DNA from: Magnetococcales bacterium
GTDB lineage: Bacteria; Pseudomonadota; Magnetococcia; Magnetococcales; Magnetaquicoccaceae
Length of the DNA: 63,333 nucleotides
Reading direction: 5' to 3'
NCBI GenBank assembly: GCA_015234115.1
Contig: JADFWP010000012.1
Span: 1-63,333, forward strand
Position 1 is the first letter of the stretch, and every line of letters begins with the position of its first letter. The position numbers and the translations under genes are program-made. The notes below the pieces were generated by a model that ran no database searches, was not told the origin of the DNA, and saw nothing but the letters and a program-made list of their open reading frames with translations. Shown piece after piece: positions 57,550 through 63,333 of this stretch.

Positions 57550-57736
57550 AACCGCAACCATTTCGGGATCATGAGTTTTTAGCCAAAAGGCGTCGCCTGC
57601 GGCGACCAGGGAGGGCGCCTGCGGCAAAGCGCGCCAAAAGCAAGTCCCAAGAAGCTCTCGCCCCTGGACCCCACCAGGGGCCATTGGCCCCTGGACCCCA
57701 CTGACAAACTACTTATATCCCGTGATGGGTGCGGTT
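57550..57736 (+). repeat. R1 interspersed repeat, copy d
   Basis: Full-length R1: AACCGCAACCATTTCGGG to GATGGGTGCGGTT. It lies 28 bp upstream of the glycosyltransferase start, so it occupies its promoter or 5' leader. One tract (AAGAAGCTCTCGCCCCTGG) differs from other copies. Confidence 0.88.
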
Positions 57737-57765
57737 AAATTGGGTCAAGCTGGTATTTGAACAGC

Positions 57766-57885
57766 ACCCATCCCGCAGATGATGCGTTTCCGGCCCACAG
57801 GCGTCATCTGCGACAAGGCGCGCCCAGGCCAAAGTCCCAAGAGGTTCTTGCCTCTGGATCCCGTTAACAAACGATGTGGATCATA
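57766..57885 (+). repeat. R1 interspersed repeat, copy e, diverged
   Basis: A degraded R1 relative with GATGATGCGTTTCCGGCC, ACAGGCGTCATCTGCGAC, GGCGCGCCC, CCCAAGAGGTTCTTGCCTCTGG and ACAAACGATGTGG in the expected order. Copies d and e fill the 383-bp gap between the glycosyltransferase and the metallophosphoesterase; nothing else is seen there. Confidence 0.75.
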
Positions 57886-57905
57886 CCCTCCCCACCCCCC
57901 TTCCG

Positions 57906-58601
57906 TCAACCAATCGCCTCTGAAGCCCTGGTGCGACTCAAGATGGCGACCATCTCCTCTGCCCACCCCAGATGTCGCAAACGGGCCTGCATGGCTTGAA
58001 CCTCGTAAGGGACACGATGCAACTCAACCCGGCAATCCTCTGCCAGATCGACAACAGCGAACGACGCTTCAGGACAATAATCCCGAGGTTGACCCACCGA
58101 TCCGGGATTGATCAGCCATCCCCGTCCACAACGCTTCACCATGGGATGATGGGTATGACCCACAACCAGAATCCCGTTTTCCGGCAGGTCGATCCGTGCC
58201 AGCAGCGCGGTCGCATCCGGATAAAGATAGGTGGTTTCGTCCCAGGGAGAGGCGTGGCGCAGTTGGATGGTCCAGGCGCCACAACAGAAAATCCGTTCAC
58301 TGGGCAAGGCGCGCAACCAGGAGAGCTGCTCCTCCGCAAGCACCGCGCGACTCCAGTCGGTACGATAGGCGACACGCCGGTCAGGATCGGATGGGAGCAG
58401 ATCGAGCAGATAGGCGTCGTGATTACCCCGGACCGTCCATGCCCCGGATTGACGCACCGCGACACAGACTTCGTTGACATCGGGATAATACCCCACCAGG
58501 TCTCCGGCGCACAGCAGCAGATCGACTTGCGGCAACGCCTGCAAAACGGCCCGCAAGGCCGGCAGATTGCCATGGATGTCGGAGATGAGGGCGATTCTCA
58601 C
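57906..58601 (-). CDS. Metallophosphoesterase (YfcE/MJ0936-like)
   Basis: A 231-residue calcineurin-like phosphoesterase. Metal ligands: ISDIHGNLPAL (DxH), CAGDLVGYYPD (GDxxx), VRGNHDAYLL (GNHD) and VVGHTHHPMV (GHTH). The GTG start at 58601 overlaps the epimerase stop (GTGA) and gives MRIALISDIHG; a GTG at 58616 is the alternative. Probably a small-molecule phosphodiesterase; substrate unknown. Confidence 0.9.
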   Translation of the reverse strand: MRIALISDIHGNLPALRAVLQALPQVDLLLCAGDLVGYYPDVNEVCVAVRQSGAWTVRGNHDAYLLDLLPSDPDRRVAYRTDWSRAVLAEEQLSWLRALPSERIFCCGAWTIQLRHASPWDETTYLYPDATALLARIDLPENGILVVGHTHHPMVKRCGRGWLINPGSVGQPRDYCPEASFAVVDLAEDCRVELHRVPYEVQAMQARLRHLGWAEEMVAILSRTRASEAIG

Positions 58602-59539
58602 GACCGGGACCACCACGGACGGAAACCAGCAGGATGACGCAAATACGCGATATAGTCGCGCAGCCCCTCATCCAGGGTAATCAGTGGCCGATATCCCAAT
58701 TGCCGCTGACCATGCGCCAGATTCAACTCCCACGCATATCCTTCCTGAGGATCGGGTCGATCGACCGCCGTGGCCCGGGAGGGAGAGTCCGGAATCAGGG
58801 CGATGATCTTTTCGGCCAATTGTTTCATGGGGATGCTGTCCGGTCCACCCACCAGAAAAAGATCGGGTTGCCGACTGCGGGCAGCCAACAGGCAGGCCTG
58901 CACCACATCGTCGATATGGATGAAATTCTGGGTGCGGCTGCCGGATCCAAACCAATGAATCTCTTTTCCCTGCAACACCTGCCCGATGAAAAAAGGCAGG
59001 ATCGAGCCTTGCCGCAAACCCGCACCATAAGGAGAAGGAATGCGCAGAATGGTGATGACCGGATCCGTGGGCTGCTCGTACTGGGCAATCCGACAATGGA
59101 ATTCACCACACAATTTGCTTTTGGCATAGGCGGTTTGAGGATCGAGAGGATGATGTTCGTCAACCGGCCTCAGACGCGGAATGCCATAGACCGCAGTCGT
59201 GGAAAAGTGGACGAAAAATCGTGCCTGCAACGCACGCGCCATCTCCAGCAGATGACGGGTCGCGGTCCCGTTGACCTGCATATAGGCTGACGCTTCCGGA
59301 ATGGCCGGATCGGGAAGAAGCGCGCCGACGTGAAAAACCCCATCCACCGGTCCGATAGCGGTCCGGACCTGTTCCAGGGCCGCAGGATCTGCCAGATCCG
59401 CGTACACCACCTGGATCTCCGGATCTTCCCAACGCACCTCCTTGCGCACCAGACAGACCACTTGCCAATTCAGCGCCCGCAACCGCTGCACCAGATGAGT
59501 GCCGATCAGGCCGGTTCCACCAGTGACCAGAACACGCAT
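58598..59539 (-). CDS. NAD-dependent epimerase/dehydratase (extended SDR)
   Basis: A 313-residue extended short-chain dehydrogenase acting on nucleotide sugars by family. GGTGLIGTHLV binds NAD(P), HFSTTAVYG carries the catalytic Ser/Thr, and YAKSKLCGE the catalytic Tyr-Lys pair. It lies 10 bp after the ATP-grasp gene and overlaps the metallophosphoesterase start. Exact reaction (epimerase, dehydratase or reductase) cannot be told. Confidence 0.9.
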   Translation of the reverse strand: MRVLVTGGTGLIGTHLVQRLRALNWQVVCLVRKEVRWEDPEIQVVYADLADPAALEQVRTAIGPVDGVFHVGALLPDPAIPEASAYMQVNGTATRHLLEMARALQARFFVHFSTTAVYGIPRLRPVDEHHPLDPQTAYAKSKLCGEFHCRIAQYEQPTDPVITILRIPSPYGAGLRQGSILPFFIGQVLQGKEIHWFGSGSRTQNFIHIDDVVQACLLAARSRQPDLFLVGGPDSIPMKQLAEKIIALIPDSPSRATAVDRPDPQEGYAWELNLAHGQRQLGYRPLITLDEGLRDYIAYLRHPAGFRPWWSRS

Positions 59540-59549
59540 GGCGCCCCGA

Positions 59550-60632
59550 TCATCCCCCCACCGCAGGTTGCGTCAGATCGGCACGCGGCACGATGATCGC
59601 CTGCAAGGCCCGGATCGCCACCACATCGCTGCGGTAATCCAGACGACCGAAGGTCTGATCAAACAGAAAGTTCCGAATCATCAGATCGGGTTCGTTGAAC
59701 CCCACATCGGCCCGAATGGAGGTCGTCCCCGAAAAACGGGGATGAACCTCAAAGATTTTGATCTTGTCGTCGCTGTCGATGCGACATTGAATATTCAACG
59801 GCCCCCTGGCCCCGATGGCGCACGCCAAATGTTCCAAAGCGGCTTGCAACCGGGGATGACGCACCACGAATCCCTGGGAATAGCCGGTGGAAAATCCATA
59901 CAGTTTGCCACGGATCAGACGGGTCTGGGCCAGAGAGATCCCGACCAGCTTGCGATGCAGCACAATGGAATCCACAAGCCGACCCTCTTTGTCGGTCAGC
60001 ACGCCAACCGTGTATTCGCTGTCCAAATCTCCGACATATTCCTGGAAGAGGGCATTCTCCTCCCCGACGATCCGCAGCCATTCGGCCACCTCTGCCGCGC
60101 TGTCGAGAATGGCCACGTTGCGGGATCCACCGCTGCCGGTCATGGGTTTGCCGATAATCGGAAATCCGGTATCCCGCACCAGTTGCGGCCACTCGCTGGC
60201 CGTGACCGTGATCGGGGTATCGATGTCATGGGTTTCCAGCCAGTGTTGCAAGCGCAGCTTGTCCTGACACAAGGCGACCAGTTCGTGCGGATGCGCGATC
60301 AGCACACACCCGTGAGCAGCGAGTTGCGCCTGATGCTGCGTCAGCACCCAGGTCTCCGGCTCGGTTCCGGGTATCAGAGCCTGCACCCCCTCTTTTTTGA
60401 TAATCTCCAACACTGCCGGAAGATAGCCGACATCCCGCGCGCCCGGAAGCAAATGACGGCTATCCCCCAGATAAAGTCCAAAGGAAAAGGGATCCATATC
60501 CGTGGCCACGATCCGATAGGCAGGCGTGACCAGAGAGAGCGCATGCAGAATCTGATGACCGACCGAGCGCCCCCCCACCCCGGTCACCATCACCGTGGTC
60601 CGCTCAGTCGGTGGCAACGAAGGCACGGTCAT
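59550..60632 (-). CDS. ATP-grasp family ligase (CarB-like fold)
   Basis: A 360-residue ATP-grasp protein. The N-terminal pre-ATP-grasp part has VMVTGVGGRSVGHQIL; the nucleotide site has PIIGKPMTGSGGSRNV, FQEYVGDLDSEYTVGVL, and IFEVHPRFSGTTS with the metal ligands. The ATG at 60632 overlaps the methyltransferase stop (ATGA). Such proteins join a carboxylate to an amine; in a glycan cluster an amino-acid or peptide decoration of a sugar is possible, but this is inference. Confidence 0.88.
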   Translation of the reverse strand: MTVPSLPPTERTTVMVTGVGGRSVGHQILHALSLVTPAYRIVATDMDPFSFGLYLGDSRHLLPGARDVGYLPAVLEIIKKEGVQALIPGTEPETWVLTQHQAQLAAHGCVLIAHPHELVALCQDKLRLQHWLETHDIDTPITVTASEWPQLVRDTGFPIIGKPMTGSGGSRNVAILDSAAEVAEWLRIVGEENALFQEYVGDLDSEYTVGVLTDKEGRLVDSIVLHRKLVGISLAQTRLIRGKLYGFSTGYSQGFVVRHPRLQAALEHLACAIGARGPLNIQCRIDSDDKIKIFEVHPRFSGTTSIRADVGFNEPDLMIRNFLFDQTFGRLDYRSDVVAIRALQAIIVPRADLTQPAVGG

Positions 60633-61360
60633 GTGCGCTCCACACAACGCAACAGACCATGTTTCCAGAGACGCTCCGGACCATCGAATGAGGCCAGCGA
60701 AAATCCATTCCCTTTCACGCCGACGACGAAATGGTCAAAAGCGTCGTTTTGTTCGATGTTGTCGATGATGATCCATCCGCCGGGTCGCAGGTATTTCCAG
60801 GCCAGTCCGACCTCAAACATGATGTGCGGATAGGTATGATCGCTGTCATGCAGAAAAATATCGATTGCGCCATATTCTGCCAGCACTCCGGGCAGAGCCT
60901 GTTCCGCCGGCGCCAGAACCAGGCGGTGACGGCTGCGCAATCCATCCGGAATCACCCAACCACTGGATTTGCCAGCCGGCAAGGGATTGGTTCCTTGCTG
61001 GGTGATCCGCTCATCCCCGAGCGGCGGCACATCAATCGAACACAGCTCTCCCCGATCGTTATGATGCATGGCCAACAAGATGAAGGCACTGCCAAAACCA
61101 TGCTGAACGCCTGTTTCAACAAAAACATGCGGCTTGAAGACGCGCGTGACCAGATAAAGCAAAATACGATAAACTCTCAAATCGTCCGGATGCGAGAAAG
61201 AGCGGCCCTGAAACTCCTGCACCCCGGCAATCTTTGCGTTTATCCCGCTCAGGAACAACGAATCCTGGGCAAGATCGTCCAGCATCCGCTCCAAGGCATC
61301 CGTGTCCACGTCCCATTGTTTGGACAACAACGGGAGATATTCTTTGATGTTTTTCTCCAC
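60629..61360 (-). CDS. Class I SAM-dependent methyltransferase
   Basis: A 243-residue methyltransferase of the Methyltransf_24/CmcI-like type. HVFVETGVQHGFGSAFILLA holds the SAM loop, ELCSIDVPP the acidic strand, and DIFLHDSDHTYPHIMFEV the metal-like Asp/His cluster, followed by LRPGGWIIIDNIE. A GTG start is used. It begins the glycan run on the minus strand (to 54387). Substrate unknown; sugar O-methylation is a possibility. Confidence 0.87.
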   Translation of the reverse strand: MEKNIKEYLPLLSKQWDVDTDALERMLDDLAQDSLFLSGINAKIAGVQEFQGRSFSHPDDLRVYRILLYLVTRVFKPHVFVETGVQHGFGSAFILLAMHHNDRGELCSIDVPPLGDERITQQGTNPLPAGKSSGWVIPDGLRSRHRLVLAPAEQALPGVLAEYGAIDIFLHDSDHTYPHIMFEVGLAWKYLRPGGWIIIDNIEQNDAFDHFVVGVKGNGFSLASFDGPERLWKHGLLRCVERT

Positions 61361-61753
61361 GGCACGCCCATTCCTTATTGTCAGACGAACGATTCAGATC
61401 GCGGCAGGATTCCAGCCAACTCTAATGCCCCGACACTCCCAAAGAAAAATCCAACTTCATGATTTCCCGAAAAAGACTACCGCGCGACTCGATACGGATG
61501 CAAGGGAAAAATGGACCGCCCCCAGGGGAACCAAACCGTTCTCAAGCCCCGGCAGACCGGGATCTTCCTCATGGCGACACCCCAAACCCATGCACAGGCC
61601 GGTTGACACATCGCCTGACGCCCCGTATCCTTGCAATATGTCTACCATCCCGTCGCGTGCGTGCTTTGCGCCCAGGTTCGCAGCGTCCGCGCATTGTGTC
61701 CGGCGCCTCCTGCCACACAGTCAACCCAGGGATCCACCAGGTCACCAGACCCC
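61361..61753. other. Intergenic region, divergent, no gene seen
   Basis: About 390 bp between the divergent methyltransferase and pcm genes. No ORF with coding character or RBS was found, and no strong hairpin. It must hold the promoters of both transcription units. surE, the usual upstream neighbour of pcm, is not here. Confidence 0.55.
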
Positions 61754-62428
61754 ATGAAACCACCGGAACACGGCATGATTTCATCACGCGCACGCGACCG
61801 CATGGTACGGGAACTGCTCGAAAACCAAGGGATCGACGATCCTCGCGTCCTTGCGGTGATGCGGGAAACCTTGCGTCACCTCTTCGTGGAAGAGGCCCTG
61901 GCCAGTCGCGCCTACGGAGACGAAAACCTCCCCATCGGCGAAGGCCAGACCCTCTCCCAACCCCTGACCGTGGCCCGCATGAGCCAGGCATTGCGCCTGG
62001 CCGGAAACGAAGAGATTCTCGAAATCGGCACCGGCTCCGGCTATCAGACCGCGATCCTGGCCAAACTCTGCCACAAGGTCTACACCATCGAGCGTCTCCC
62101 CACGCTGGCCGATACCGCCCGCAAACGGCTGCGGCGACTGGGGTATCACAATGTGGTCTGCCGGGTGGGAGATGGCACGCTGGGATGGCCCGAAGAACGG
62201 CTCTTCGACCGGGTGATCATCACCGCCGGAACCCCGGTCACACCCGAAAGCCTGATCCGTCAACTGGCCCCCCAGGGGCTGCTCGTCGCCCCGGAAGGCA
62301 GCCGCAGCGCCCAGAACCTGATCCGCATCGCCCGTCTGGCCGATGGCTCCATCCAGCGCGAAACCCTGGATCCCTGCTGTTTCGTCCCCCTGATCGGCGC
62401 GCAGGGGTGGCGGGATTCCACCCCATGA
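61754..62428 (+). CDS. pcm: Protein-L-isoaspartate O-methyltransferase
   Basis: Repairs isoaspartyl residues in damaged proteins using SAM. The 224-residue protein has DDPRVLAVMRETLRHLFVEE-like N-terminus (seen as IDDPRVLAVMRE), GEGQTLSQPLTVARM (substrate Ser/Thr loop), EIGTGSGYQTAIL (SAM loop) and VGDGTLGWPE. Start ATG 61754 or ATG 61775; neither has a strong RBS. Its stop overlaps the nlpD start (ATGA). The pcm-nlpD order is known from gammaproteobacteria. Confidence 0.95.
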   Translation: MKPPEHGMISSRARDRMVRELLENQGIDDPRVLAVMRETLRHLFVEEALASRAYGDENLPIGEGQTLSQPLTVARMSQALRLAGNEEILEIGTGSGYQTAILAKLCHKVYTIERLPTLADTARKRLRRLGYHNVVCRVGDGTLGWPEERLFDRVIITAGTPVTPESLIRQLAPQGLLVAPEGSRSAQNLIRIARLADGSIQRETLDPCCFVPLIGAQGWRDSTP

Positions 62429-63255
62429 TCCCCTCCCGCCCCCCCAGGAGGAATCGGGATTGGCACCACGCGTCGGCGCTGCTCCCCTGGCTGCTCCTGG
62501 CCGGCTGTGCCGGAACCGGCGCGCCGCCTCCCGCACCGCCCAAAGCCACCCTGCCTCCGGTGCGCCTGGCCCAGAATCCCGAAACCCCGACTCCGCCCGA
62601 CGCCCCCGACCGACCGGATTTTTATCAGGTCCGTCCCGGCGAGACCCTCTCGGCCATCGCCAAAGCCAACAACCTCGCACCGGAACAACTGGCCGCCTGG
62701 AACCGCATCACCCGACCCAATCAACTCCGGGCCGGACAGAAACTCCGCCTCACCCCCCCCGGCACGCCCGCCGCTCCGAACCGGAAAAACCCAGCCGTCG
62801 CATCCGAACCATCCCTCGCGCCGGTCGAACTCCCTTCCCCGCCCCCGCCGACCAATCTGCCGGACACCCCCCTGGCCAGCGGCTGGGTCTGGCCCCATCC
62901 GGGTCGCATCCTCACCTATTTCGGACGGGTCGGCGCACTCGACAATCCCGGCATCGACATCGCCGTCACGCCCGGCGACCCGGTGCTGGCCGCCTCCGAT
63001 GGCGTGGTCGCCTATGCCAATCCGGGACTCACCAACTTTGGCAACATGATCCTGTTGCGCCATCGCAACGCCTTCATGAGCACCTATGCCCACCTCGACA
63101 AAATCCTGGTCAAGCCGGGCCAGAGTGTCAAAGCCGGTGAAACCATTGCCCTGGCCGGTCAATCCGGGGTCACCGTCTCGCCCCGCCTCCATTTTGAAAT
63201 TCGCCGTAGCATTGCACCGCACAATCCTCTATTGTATCTCCCCAGAAAAGACTGA
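62425..63255 (+). CDS. nlpD: NlpD-like lipoprotein: LysM plus degenerate M23/LytM domain
   Basis: A 276-residue outer-membrane lipoprotein type. The signal ends in the lipobox LLLAGC (Cys28). A LysM domain (residues 70-112, YQVRPGETLSAIAKANNL) binds peptidoglycan. The C-terminal LytM domain has GIDIAVTPGDPVLAASDGVV and MSTYAHLDKI. The zinc site is degenerate: NPGID in place of the HxxxD His, and PRLHFEIR in place of HxH. E. coli NlpD is likewise non-catalytic and activates amidase AmiC at division. ATGA overlap with pcm fixes the start; the internal AGGAGG at 62446 has no in-frame start after it. An R2 repeat follows at 24 bp. Confidence 0.92.
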   Translation: MIPSRPPRRNRDWHHASALLPWLLLAGCAGTGAPPPAPPKATLPPVRLAQNPETPTPPDAPDRPDFYQVRPGETLSAIAKANNLAPEQLAAWNRITRPNQLRAGQKLRLTPPGTPAAPNRKNPAVASEPSLAPVELPSPPPPTNLPDTPLASGWVWPHPGRILTYFGRVGALDNPGIDIAVTPGDPVLAASDGVVAYANPGLTNFGNMILLRHRNAFMSTYAHLDKILVKPGQSVKAGETIALAGQSGVTVSPRLHFEIRRSIAPHNPLLYLPRKD

Positions 63256-63278
63256 AAACGCCCCCCGCAGGCACCACC

Positions 63279-63333
63279 ATTGAAAAAAAAGAGGGGGTCT
63301 GGGGGATTCTTCCCCCAGGGTTTTGACTTTAAA
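63279..63333. repeat. R2 palindromic repeat, left half, cut by window edge
   Basis: Left arm ATTGAAAAAAAAGAGGGGG and inner hairpin GGGGGATTCTTCCCCC, running to GACTTTAAA at the window end. It starts 24 bp after the nlpD stop. The rest lies outside the window. Confidence 0.87.

Noticed and set aside
57523-57684. N-terminal 54-residue extension of the membrane glycosyltransferase
   Set aside because: Encoded by R1 repeat DNA; a good RBS and start lie at 57522. Kept as a finding because the open frame could matter.
61459-62424. Long frame upstream of nlpD
   Set aside because: Reads through pcm in another frame; the lipoprotein signal and ATGA overlap set the start at 62425.

Overview
The window comes from a GC-rich, Gram-negative, flagellated proteobacterium. 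It encodes heptose/LPS enzymes (gmhA, gmhB), a flagellar export gate (flhB), c-di-GMP and two-component signalling, and an envelope-remodelling pair (pcm-nlpD). The gene order mixes alphaproteobacterial traits with gammaproteobacterial ones. An F1-only ATP synthase operon without F0 genes and an RNase E with a large acidic insert in its S1 domain are alphaproteobacterial. The atp-glmU-glmS linkage, pcm-nlpD and a SlmA-like regulator are gammaproteobacterial. Together with the abundance of short palindromic repeats, this fits a deep-branching alphaproteobacterium such as a Magnetococcales member. That placement is inference; no magnetosome gene or rRNA is present.

Layout. 1-8.6 kb: RNase E, a large-subunit-type pseudouridine synthase, an M20 peptidase, SixA, GmhA and a sensor kinase with a degenerate receiver. 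8.8-14.1 kb: an accessory surface block with an Rpn-type nuclease, a secreted S74-domain fibre-like protein and a cadherin-like repeat protein. 14.6-20.8 kb: a housekeeping run on the minus strand (yccA family, L,D-transpeptidase, PerM-type transporter, RsmB, PurH, 5'-nucleotidase). 21-26.7 kb: a SlmA-like regulator, tRNA-Leu(GAG), CnoX, a diguanylate cyclase, a hybrid kinase and a CheC-like phosphatase. 26.8-29.9 kb: gmhB, purD, purE, tsaC. 29.9-31.9 kb: an AT-rich AAA ATPase plus TOPRIM/DUF4276-like pair, a candidate defence module. 32.2-40.7 kb: atpHAGDC-glmU-glmS. 40.9-48.6 kb: fxsA, a glycosyltransferase-like gene, a DUF2442/DUF4160 pair, alaS with a small Cys-rich follower, flhB-recX and a PEBP-family protein. 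49.2-53.8 kb: a giant protein made almost wholly of an 8-residue Thr/Gln repeat. 54.4-61.4 kb: a surface-glycan type cluster. 61.7-63.3 kb: pcm-nlpD.

Two interspersed repeat families punctuate the window. Family R2 is a long palindrome (about 58 bp short form, about 135-140 bp long form). It usually starts or ends within about 30 bp of a stop codon and looks like a mobile or amplified intrinsic terminator. Family R1 is a GC-rich, roughly 155-190 bp element with short AACCGC-type inverted ends. One R1 copy sits inside the centre of an R2 copy, flanked by direct TTTAAA hexamers.

The strongest candidates for undescribed biology are the octad-repeat giant protein, the split ATPase/TOPRIM pair, and the R1/R2 repeat system.
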